Shown: positions 46,701-58,700 of the stretch, piece by piece | Layout of the letters: each line of letters starts with the position of its first letter | Numbering within the stretch: the first letter of the stretch is position 1 | NCBI RefSeq assembly: GCF_004340875.1 | Contig: NZ_SLXQ01000004.1 | Coordinates: 124,001 to 188,000, forward strand | DNA: 64,000 bases | Source of the DNA: Tamaricihabitans halophyticus | GTDB lineage: Bacteria; Actinomycetota; Actinomycetes; Mycobacteriales; Pseudonocardiaceae | Direction: 5' to 3' | The notes under the pieces: generated by a model | Database searches by the model: none | What the model was told of the DNA's origin: nothing | The model's input: only the letters and a program-made list of their open reading frames with translations | Program-made: the position numbers and the translations under genes

Positions 46701-49700
46701 CTAATCTGCTCGAGTACCGTCTCTTCGTCTATTCCAAGTGCTTCAGCGATGATGGCCGCGTGAGCTTGGACGATGTCGGCGATGTCCTCCCTGGCGTGAC
46801 CGCCGATTTCCCCGATAGGTCTTGCGGCTCCCTCATCGGTGCCGTCCCGCCCCTCGGCTAGTTCACTGTGCGTCGTACGTTCGGTCTCGGGTACGCCCCC
46901 TCGTCCGTCTGGTCCGCTAACGGGTGCCGGATCACCATCGGATTCGCCGATCGCGGGTGGCTCGTCCGGCTTAGCGAGGGTGAACAGAGCGCCCCAGCCA
47001 GCCCGCTCACCGAGCCGCCCGGTCGCCGGGAACACCAAAGGCACCAGCCTGCCGTTCGACATCGGCAGGAAACCCCACCAGAAACCCCTGTTGGTCCCTC
47101 GGTGTGCGCCGACAACTGTATCGACCCGGCCGGCCCGCTCGATGAACGTCGTGAAATCGCTTGGCATCACAACAACCGCTCCCGGCGGTAGCTGCTCAAC
47201 CAGGTGCTCGACTACGGCTGGCAATCGCCGACCATCGACGGCGACATTGGTGAGCACGTAACCGCGTGGCATCTCGCCATCACCCAGCCTTGGCTCACGG
47301 TCGGCCAGCCACGCGGCGAATGCGGCCCAGTTGATCATCCGTGCGGCACCTATCGCGGGATCGCCCACCAACACGCCATGGTCCGCGTCCGTGTCCGTTT
47401 GCGCGTTGATGTGGTACCACCCGGATTCGGTGAGCCGTTCCTGACGGGTCACGGCGATATGCAGCGTCGACTCGTCTGGTCTCTCGCGGACATCCTGCAA
47501 AGCCAGCAGTCCAAGCGGAGCGTGACGACGTATGAAGCCTAGGCGTGGCATGTCCAGGTCGGGAACCGTTGGATGCGTTTCCGCCTCGACCGGAGGTTCC
47601 TGGTACCAGATATCCAGGACTTTGACCTCGGCTTCATCGATCGGCTTCGGCCGCCGCGGACCCAACAACGCCCACCGACCAAGGCCGAGTTCGACCGGTA
47701 GGCGCATGGCTAGCTGCTCTTTCCCGTTGTGGACTATCCGGGCGAACATGCCGCCGCGCGAGGCTCGCCACAGCACCGTTTCCGACCACTTTGGACCGAT
47801 CAAACGCAGTTCGCGTTGCCCTTCCTTGGTAACCCATTTCAGAGTTCCTGGCTTGAGTCCTAGTGCTTCGCGTTCACGATCCGACAGCCGAGCATCGATC
47901 CGTTCGTACAGTTCGGTTCGGGCAGCCCGATCGGCAATGTACTGGTCTATGGCATTCAGCCACCAACGGGCGGCAAGGATTCGGCCGCGTTCGCGCAATG
48001 CCGCTGCCGTGTCGTCCTTGCTCGCCCGGGCCACTAGTTCCCGACGACGACTCTCCCGGGTCTCCTCGTCGAGATTTCCGAACTCGGCTTCGGCGGCCAG
48101 TACCGGGTCTGTGGACTGGTGTGGCCGACCGTCCGGCCATACACCCTGTCCCGGCAGGAAGACCCAGGCGTCACCGACCTGAATTGCCCGCAGGGCACGT
48201 CCGTCCTGCGCAATCCGCTCATGTTCGGTCATCACCTTGGGTTTGAGCGGTTTGGTGTCGCCGATCACCAGCCGCGGCCCATCCGCGCTCATCTGCCAAT
48301 GCGTGCGCTCGTCCACCACGATCCGCGTCGCGTGTAGCGGTCGAGCGGCAAAGTTGTGCCACCGTTGGACAGGGCTAGTTTCCAGATCACCCGCGCTGTT
48401 CGGATACTCGATGACGAAGCCCCCCGGCAAGAACACCCGCGCACGCACCAGATAGTTGGCGAACAGTTGCGCCTCTTCCGCACTCCGCATGGCGGCGCGA
48501 CGCAACACGCCATCGCGGACGCTCAGCTCGCCAACTATCGCGGACGCTTCGGCGGCATCACCGTGTCCTATCCACCAGGATCCGTTCGCGTCCAGGCCGA
48601 ACATCCACTCCCCGGACAGCGGCTGCCCTGCCATCGACTGCTCGGGCTGCGACGGCTCGGGCCGCTCATAAAGCATTACGCGCCCACGATGGGAAACCCG
48701 GAGCTGTCCACGCGACTCGCGAACAGTACCGCCCGGTGCGGTGTCTACGGGACGCTTGCCGGGCTTCGACCCGTTCTCCAGCGCAGGGGGTTCCGCTGCG
48801 CTTCGATCGATTTCCGGTTGCGCATTGAGGCCATCGTCATCGGCTACCCGACTCCATGCTTCCAGCCACAACAGGTCGTTGGCTCGTTGCTCGGATTTCG
48901 GTCGTATTGTCACTGCGATGGGGGTAAGCGAGACACCGTCGGAACGAGTCTCGTTCTCGAGCAGCCACATTCGTACCAGGCCGAGGCGTACGCCGGCTAG
49001 CAACAACCGCATCACAGGTGGGGAGTCCTGCTGTTCCAGCACCTCGGCCAACTTACCGAGGTCATCCTCCAGATCCTCGCGTAGCCGCTCAACCGGTTCG
49101 GTCAAGTCCACGACGTCGGTGGGCATACGGTAACGGGTAAGTAGCCTGACGATCTCCTCGTCCGGAATCCGGTGCTGATCAGGTCTGCCCCACTGGTTCA
49201 GTTTGCGAAGGTGACCCCGCGCCTCGTCCAGCCGCCGCCGCAGATACTCGAACAACTGCCCCTGCGCGATGCGGGAAACGTCAACCCTGCTCCACTCGGC
49301 ACCCGCCAGAACCGTCGGTTCAAGATTTGGGCCGAACAGGTTCAACTCAACAGTGTCCACGTTGGATTCTCCGAACCATTGGATGAGGTTCGCCAGCAGG
49401 ATGGAGGTGATCCCACGCTGCGCTACAGGCAGCTTCGAGTACTCGTACACCTCGCCAACTACGGCATGGATGCCATTGCCCGGCAGGCGCCCTGCCGACC
49501 AGGTCAACCCGGCTACCGGATCAGAATTCTCGGTTGTTACCACTTCCAGTTTACCGCCGACATCCATAGCAACGTGGCCAACTACCTCCCTCTCGGTCAT
49601 ATCGACCCCGATACGGAGCCCATCTGGCAGGTCAACGCCGCGCCACATTGCCGATAGCGCCCGCCAGGACGGCAACCGCCGCTTTTCCCGCTCGTGCCTG

Positions 49701-52700
49701 TCCACCGGGACCAGCTCATCAAAGGTTGGCACGCGCTGCTCCGCTTCCCACGCTGGCGCGCCCCAGCGCGTGTCCCCGCTCGGTTCGCCCGGGTCCTTGG
49801 CCCGGCCGGGGTCGGCGATAGACGGGAGCCGCACCGGGGTGTCTTGGTCCTTGGCCAGCCGCAAGATTCGTTCGATCGACTTCGCATGCTGGACGGCGGC
49901 TGGCTCGTTTTCGGCGTCCACGGCCTGCGCCATGTCAACACGCGCACGATGGAGTAGTTCCGCCAGCAGCGGTACGGGAAGACGGTCACCGGTGTCCCGC
50001 CCGAAAGCGCGCACGACTTCGATATCGATCGGTTGGCCGGGATCCGCCGCCAGTAGCCGCAGCTCATCGGCGGGCGCTTGCTCCTGGCCGCGCCGCATGG
50101 AGAACCTCTCGAACTCCACTAGCTCATCGCCTGAATTGTAGGAAATTCGGTCCAGGTCGAGAGTGCCGTTGTCGAGGTGGACCCATGGGTGCGACGAGCT
50201 CCTGGTCAACAGATCGAGTAGGCGCTGCGTGGCTTGGTACACCCAGTCCGGTTCGATACCGGCAGCTCGGAAGACTTGCCGTTCGGCAGATCTGGTGGAC
50301 AGGTCAGCGATAGCCGCGGCTGGCCCATCGAAACGCCACACTTCGGCGCCGATCGGCGTCGGGCCACTCGAGTCCCCCGGACTCTCGGCCGGCGGATCCA
50401 GTAGTCGGTGCAGTTCGGCCAGAGCCGCACTCGCCTGCTGGCGCGCCGCGCTGGTGTCGTCGGCTGCGAGGGTGGTTTCCAGCCCAGGGGCCGTGACGAG
50501 CAGGTACTGCTGCACACCTGTTCTCGCGATGCCGTACACTTGAGGGACGTAAACTCGTTGTGTTCTGCCGGACAATCGCTCACGTACGTCAAGTTCGGCC
50601 AGTAGCTCCTCTGTTGAATCCAACACATGGACTCTCGCTATCTGCCGACCGTCTCGCCACAGCGCACCACTCGCATCCAGCGAGGCGGCAACGAGGCGAT
50701 CATCGATGCTGTACGCCTCGCGCCAGCCCATCGCGTGAGCCAGCTGAGGTCCGGTAATACTCCAGCCGAAGCCGACCACAGGTAACGTCTGCGCCCAATG
50801 GTCGACGGCACTCGTGTATGTCGATAGATCGCCACTATAGGACGGTCTACTTGCGACGAGCGAGGCGAAATCCCTATGTACCCAACCGGTTATCCTGCGC
50901 TGATCCGATCGGTCACCGCCACGGCCGAACTCAACCGGCTGGCGATCGCGCATCAGGTCGTCGGCGAAGGCCGCCGCGGCGATCGCTTCCGGCCCAGTGG
51001 TCGGGTACCGCAACTCAACTATCGCACGCAAAAGGTTGGCGTCCCAGTCCGCGACAGTGCGTAGCTCACGGTCCGGCGAGGCACTCCATTGATCTGGCTG
51101 TGCCACGAGTTCCTTGATGAACTGGTGGAGCACGGCGTGATCGGCCAACTCGCGCTCGAGTAGGAGTTTCCGAAGCCCGTCGGGGTTACTGTGGAAGTCC
51201 TCACCAAGCGTGCGACGCGCCGCCGTTAGCGGGTCTTCCCGCAGTGATGTGATGACTTCCTTCATCAAAGCCGTAGCCATCAGCTCCGGGGGTTCGTCCA
51301 TTTTGATCCCGACCTGACCGCTGTGCCAGTCGTAAGCAGCGGCAGCGCCTAGTTGCGGGCGAAGACGGTCCGACGCGAAAGAGTCAAGTGGGGTAGCCGT
51401 ATCCCGCAGCTCGGCGATTCGGGCGTGTACGACCTCCGGCGAAACGCCAAGTTGCGCCGCCACCCTCGCAGCTCCACCGTGGGCGATCCGCGCGGCTTCC
51501 GCCATCGTGCTTCGCAGCGTTTGCTCTTCCCGTACCGCCGCGCGCAGTTCGTCCAGCTGCTGGTACGCCTCGACGATTGCGGTAAGCATTCCAATCTGGT
51601 CGGCCACCTGGTCGACGTACTCCTTGACCGCCTCGGGCTTGAGCTCTCCGAACATCTCCTTGCCGGTCTTACGACCGTCTTCGGTGAGCTCGTCTTGCCG
51701 GTGGTCAGCGACTGGATCTCGGTTTACCGCTACCGCGGACTGCGCGGCCGCACCGGCTGTCCACATCACGAAACGCTTGCGTTGCTCATCCCAGATCTCT
51801 CCGGGAGTCTTACGATCGGCGTCGGAATGTTGATCGCCAAGATCGATCTGGTGAGCCCCTTCGGCCGCAGCGCCGGCGCCAAACGCAGTTGCTCCCGCCA
51901 CGGTCGCGATACCGCCAGCGCGCAGGTGTTCGCTGGTGTCCGCAGACGACGGCGGCATGCTCGCTTCCCGAGCGATCATATCGGCAAGCAGGCCGGCGGC
52001 CGCGGTCTTGCGTTCACGCGGTTCTGCCGTCATGTTCAGCAGAATCTTGTAGGTGTGGTTGGCGTACTCCTTACCCTCCACAATGGCCAGTTCGGCAGCC
52101 GGCTTTCCTGGCGGTGGGCTGTGCACCGGTTCGAACTCGACGTGCGCGGCCTTCCCGTCGCCCAGTTCGAGCCGGAAACCATTGTTCTTCATCGCGCTGG
52201 ATCGACGGATACCGAGCCGATTCCACAGGTCGCTCAGCTCGCCGTCCACCGCCGCGATCCTCGGATTACGCAACAGCCCTGCGATATCCGCCATTACGGC
52301 ACCGAAGTCGAGGCCGCGCAGCCGCTCGTGGATCTCGTTGGCGCGCAGGCGCATCGCATCCTTGCGTTGCCCGTCCGGCAGATCGTCGATATCGCCAGCG
52401 ACGGCATCGAGTCCGTCACGCAGCCGATGCCGGGTTTCCTCCAGACGGCGGATCCCCCAGTCCTGCATGGTGACGAGCCGATCCTTGGTCAGCGCGGATC
52501 GCATGTGTTCCGGGTCTAGGTCCTTCGGGCTCAACTGTGGCGGCCCGTACTTGCGATCCCGTTTGACATCTCCGGCGTGCGCGTTCGTCACCGCACGAGC
52601 GAGTGAGTTGGACGATCCAGCCGCGGCGGAGATCCCGTTGGTAAAGGCCAACATCAGTGTTCCCACAACCAGTCGCACGGCACCGCCGATGAGACCACTT

Positions 52701-55700
52701 GGCATCTGGAGGTACGCGTGCCATACGGCCTTATCCGGGCGGGATGCCTGTACCGGCAAGGTGTTCAGCAGGTCCTCGAATACGCCCCTACCGTGCCCGC
52801 TTGGTGACTCGCCGGCCCGTGGATCGACAAGCAGCGTGATCGCGTGGGGATTCTGACCGGCCAGTTCGGTGGCGCCGCGCCTGCCGACGGCTGCCGTGGT
52901 GTCCTCGATCAGGACCAACCGGGCCGTACCGGACGCCAGCCCGTCACGGGCGCTGCCAAATCGGACGGTCACCATGACGGTGCGAGGTCCATCGCCCGGC
53001 CGACCAAACCGATCGTGGATAGTCTGTTCGATTCGCGCTAAGCCGTCATCATCCTTGACCTGGCTGCCGTCCGCACGATGCGATTCGCCGAAAACCGCGC
53101 TGTGCGGCTGATTCAGTAGCTCATCAGTGGCATCGATCGGCCGGATGTCGATCCGCAGATTGTGCCGTACCTGGGATGGAATGTTGCGCTGCCGGCGGAT
53201 ACCGTGCCAGATCTCCTTAACCACATCGGCGGTTGTGCTCGCGAAGGTATCGACGTTCGATGTTGTGTTCTCGGCGAGGTGGCTTTCCATCGCGGCCAGA
53301 AGTTCGAAGTGCCTAGCCTGCAGGGACCGGACGTACTCGGCGGCCTCGCTGGCTAGCCGCGCGTCGGGAGCGGGTACCGACCGACTTTCCTCGTGCGCCT
53401 TTTTCGCGGCTTCGATCCGTGGGTCGAAGCCCATATTGGTGGCGAACTCACCAACCGCACGGCCGATCGCATTAGCCGCGCCACCAATCGCCATAGGGGA
53501 CCCAGTGGTCACGGTCTGCGCGGCGGACGCGGCCAACCCGCTCAGCAGGTGCACCGCCGCGTGCGCGGCCTGCAGGCCAGTCTTGTGCACACCCTTGAAA
53601 TAGCTCTGCCGCACGGCGACGGCCTTGCCAAGCAGCCGATCGAGAATCTCGGTGCGTTGTGGATGATCGGCGATATCCTCCGGAACCTGGACCGTAACGG
53701 TCCGGATGCCGGTGTGCGCAACTTTTGTCTGACCGACTACATCGGACACCGATACCGATGGGTCGACACCGTGCCGGCCGGGTGGCACCACGACGAACTC
53801 AACGTCGAGCTGCGCGGCACCACGGCGGCGCCGACTGTACGGTGCCTTTACTGCTCGCGCGTCACCAGCGGGCGGCTTCTCGCGCCAATGCGCCACGGTC
53901 ACGATCTCGCTCGGCTCGCCGTCCGGACCGGGCTGATCGGCCGTTCGAAGTGCTGTTGCTCGGACGCCGCCGCGCACGGATCCAGCGCCTAGAGCGCGCG
54001 TCCAATCTCGTAGCGCCGCCCACGCTCGATCCCGCCGGTGCGGATCGCTCGGCGCGGCATCCTCAGGAACCGCCGGCGGGGCATCGGTCGCCGGACGCGG
54101 CATATCGAGTGTTTCCCTGCTCACCGCTCCGGTTTCCGGTAGCAGCTGCCGGAGGGCATCTGCCCGGTCCGTTACCGCCTGCACGCTGGCTTCCATGTCT
54201 TGTTCGGACAGCCATGCGTACGACCCGTGCGGACGGAGCGCCCCGATCTCCCGCGCCTGGGCATGTCGGTTGATACCCGAACTCAGCACGGCTCGACCGG
54301 CGAGTACCGGATTGGTGAACACCTGGATGAACGAAGTCAGCGCGGCCGCGACGAATGCCGCTGAGGACACCGTCTCGATCTTCGTCCATTCGGTAAGCAG
54401 GTTGGCAAGTTCGGTGTCCGGCAGCAGCTGGATGCCCAATACCGCGGCCAGTGTCGCGGTTGCCGGCGGTATCGCGGCACGTATGTACAGTTCGATCAGT
54501 CGCACGGTCTGTGCCGGGTTTTCCCGCAGCGCCCGCTCATGCAGCGCGTGCAGCTCGGCATCCACCAGTTCGCGAACGCGCGATTCGGGTAGTTCGGTCA
54601 GCGCTTCGCGGTTGACCCACAGTACGTAGTGCCCCTTGGCCAACCACTCTGCTGCCAGGGGTTCACCGTTCGGGAATAGCTCCGACCGGCGGTGCGGCTC
54701 CGGCGAGCCGAGCTCAACCGAGAAACCTTCCCAAACCTGTTCCGCGAGCCGAAGTGGCGGGCGCAGTCGATACAACGGGCGCATCGACCGGGACAACGTC
54801 GCATCGCTGGGGCGCTTTATCTCAGCGATCTCTTGTGGACGGCTCGGCGCACTCGGCATGGACTCCTGCTGGACAAGCAGGTTGTCCACCGAACTGTCCG
54901 CAACCGCTCCTTCTACGCTGCGGAGCCACGGGTCGAGCAGATCGGCTGGCTGGGCCAGTTCTTCGAGCATTGTCTGCGCCGTTGGCGACAGCCGCTTCAC
55001 GAACGCTCGATGGTCCCGACGAGACAGTTGCTCGGCGGACAGCGTCGGGTCCATCAGGCGCTGCCCAAGTGCTTCCGCTAGCTGCGCGTATCCGTCATCA
55101 GCCAGTTCAGCCGCCTGTCGGCTGGCGTGGGCCCGCAGCGAGGCCAGGTACTCGACCCTGGCGATCTCGGCGAAGTCGCGGGCGGCGAGCATGGGCACCC
55201 GCGCCCGCGCGCCGCCGACGGTCCGCACCGTTGGATCCAGTTGCCCGCGTAGCGGCAGACGTCCGCGCGCCCCGGCGACGGCATAACCGATGCGTTGGGC
55301 GACGAGTTCGGCCAGTCGTGCCATCGATTCCGCGTCAAGCGGGCGACCGAAACGGGCACCGAGCCCCGCACGCAGTTTGTGGGTGATCGCAAGCAGATCG
55401 ATCCGGCGGGGCCGACCATGCCCGTCTGGAAAGCGGACCTCGAGCATCCCATTCTCGGCCACCCGCACGTGTGCCGGCCCAATCCGGCCGCCCCGGTCGG
55501 TCGCCGGATCGTCCGCGGTATCCCGCAGCAGGGTTGTCAACTGGGTAATCGCCGCAAGTATCCACCGTTCATCGGTGCTGAGCGGCTTCCCGGATGCTTT
55601 CTGCACGACGCTGGCCACGCTGGCCAGCTCAGCGTCGGGACGGGCCATCGGCCGGGCTTTGCCCGGCGGCAACGCGGTTGGTTCCGGCTGACGTGCCGTA

Positions 55701-58700
55701 AGCGATGTGTCGGCGTGGCTGGCCAGCGTGGTGACCAAGTCCAGCACGCCAGCGGCCAGCTGCCTGGACCAGGTGGGCCGCGCGGTGACACCGCGGTTGT
55801 CCAGAAGGCCCGAGTCCCGTGCCGTCTCGACTATCCGTTGCTGAACTTCGTCGAGCTGCTGGCGGAGCGTGCGCACTCCAGGCAGGTCCTGGCGGCGCCT
55901 GGCCCGGGCGAGCTCATCGGCAAGGTGTCGATGTAGTGGCGCCAGCGCGGTCAGCCCGACACCCGCTTCGCGCTCGGTGGTCGTCTGCCAGGTGTCGGCG
56001 AGCTGGCGAGCCAATAGCGGGGTCAGCGCATCGATCGCGGCGGTGACATCCCGCGCGAGCCGCCACTCGGTCGGCCTGTCCGGCGTCGTGGCGAGGACGA
56101 GCCTCGGCACGGCGACCGTTTCCCCGTTGGCCAGTCGCAATGCGCCGTCGTAGCGCAGGGAAACGCCCGACCCAAGTCCGTCCCGATCGTTCTTGAGGTA
56201 GTCCATGGCTCGCTGGAACGCGGCGAGTTCCCGTGGCGACAACGCGGGCGTATCGCCGGTCAGTCGCCCGTACAGCCCGCTGGCATAGCCAGTCAGTCGG
56301 TGCCGCCGGATTGGTTGACCGTCGGCGAGATCATCCAGTGCGTTGGTCAGTCGTGCCCGCAGGTCCGGGCCGCTGATTTCATGCGCGGCGGCCAGCAACC
56401 GGAACCGCGCGGTCGGTACGTCAAATCCGGTCAGTGGTGCTATCGCTTCCGCGATATCGGCGAGCACGTGGATCGGGTCAGCACCAAGCCACGACGCCAG
56501 CTCCACATCGCCCTGCGCCTGGTCGATCCGGTGGGTTTCCGTGCCGCTGAACGCCACGATTCGAAGTCCGTCGTTCGGATCGTCGAGCGCCTGCACGGTG
56601 TCGGCGAGTTCCGCACCGCGCAATGCCGGGCCGATGAGTGTCGCGAGCACCGACCAGGGTTCGGCTGGCTCCGGCGGGGCCGCGACCTCGGCGACGCTCA
56701 TGGCATCACGCTGCTGGTCGTCCGAGGCGAATGGATGGGCAGGTGGATCGGTACTCGCCGTGTGTTCGCCTGCGAGTGGTCGTCGGCCGCGGAATCGAGC
56801 GTCCTCGGTGGACTCATCGCGCACTCGGAGCGCCAGCCGATACAGCGAGCGATCGCCAAGCACGCTCCGCAGCATCTCCATCCGCCGGCGCGAGCGCAGT
56901 GCACCGGCGTCATCCAGCGTCGAGTGTACTCGTGACCAGCTCCACTGGGAGTCCACCGAACTGTCCGATTCTGGCAGTGCCTGGTGTTCGGTGAGCTCCC
57001 ACTGGATCCGGGCAAGGTGTGCCGCGTGCTCGGGGGTGATCTTGTCGGTGAACGGGCTCAGGTAGTGGCGTGGTTTGGCGGTGCCGAACACGTCGAACAC
57101 CGGGGGTGTGGCCACCGACTCGGTCAGTTCCTCGGTAGCGGTCGCGATCGCGGCCACCAGGTCGGCCCCCAGCTGGCGGCGGGTACGCGCAGCCTCCTGC
57201 GCAACCATGTCGAACTCGCCAACCCGGTATCGCTGACCGGCGGTGGTCACCAGATCGATCCGCACTAGTTTGGTGACCGCGTCACGCTGGTACGCGAGCC
57301 GCAGCTCAACTGGATCGCGCCGGTGTTGATCCAGCCAGGTATGCAGCCGGAGGCGGTCATCGCCCGGGCGGTCGCCAATCGTCAGTTCGAGGTCGTTGAA
57401 CTGACGGATATCGAGGTCATTGATCGACGCGGTGATGGACCTGAGGTGCGCCCGGGTCGCCTGTAGCTCGTGGCGTTTCGCTGCATCAGCTGGGCTGAGC
57501 ACCTCGCGGCGGGCAATGCGCGGTCGGACCGCTCGTTTCGTGGCTGTCGGGTCTTCGGCACGGGCAGAGCCTGCTACCGAGGGTGCCGCGCGGTGCTGTC
57601 CGGGAAGGATATTGGCCAACCAGCGGGTGTAGCGCTGACCCCACCAGTAAGCCGAGGCCCGCAGCCGGGCACCAGTACCCGGTGGATGTGCAAACAGCTG
57701 GCCAGCACCGTCCTGCCGCGCACTCAAGTCGTCGACCCAGCGGTGCAGGTGTTCCCGTCCCGCCATGTCGAGCGACGCGATTTCCTCGCTCGCCTGGGCT
57801 TGCCAGTCCGAAATGGACCCGCGTACCCAGGCAGCCGGGTCGACCCCGGTGGGCTGCACGGTCGCGCCTTCGACGACCAGCTCGGGTAGCGTCTCGACAA
57901 ACTGTCTGAGCTGCCCCGGCACGGTCAGTCCCAACTCGACGGCCAGCACGCTGGCGAGGTGCCGCAATCCTGCCGGATTGATTCCGTCACCTATGCCGCC
58001 ACGACCCATTCCACCACGACGCAGCGCGGCCACGAACGATCCCGCTTCGTGCACCGGGTAGCCGAAGTCACCGGCAACGTCCCGGACCGTACGTGGTGGC
58101 GCGGGGTCACGTGCGGGAAGGTCAGCAATTGCCTCCTCCAGCGCGGCGCGGAAGTCGGTGCCGGACGATACGGACGCGCGCCATACCTGCCGCAGGTCAA
58201 TGTTTCTGGTCAACCAGGCCAAATCGCCGGGGCGCAGCCGAGCCATGTTCAATGCCGCGTGGAAGGGCGCGCGTTCCCTGCTCCACTCTGCCGCCGCTTC
58301 GGCGATCGTCTGCCGCAACGATGCTTCCGATCGCCGATCACCGGTGATCAGTACACCCGTTCGTGCTGCCTCCTCGACAAGTTGCCTGTCGATCCCCGGT
58401 GGCTCCGTATCGGGGGACGCGATCGCATTGGTGCCACTCGTTGCGGCGTCACTGCTGGAAGTCCCAGTCGGACCGCTTGGCTGTCCCGCTGAGTCAGCCG
58501 GACCGAGCTCGGACCCGTCAGATTCGACAGTGCCGAGGTCATCGGCCGAGAGTACCGGTTGGTAATGGTAGTGCTCACCGATCCGCAGGACGGCCAACTC
58601 CCTACCGTCTGCTTTCTCTGGCCCGTGGATGGTGGCAGCACCCTGTTCATCGAGCACCGTGATCCGCAGGTCAAGCAGCTGGGCAACTTGGTCGACCACA

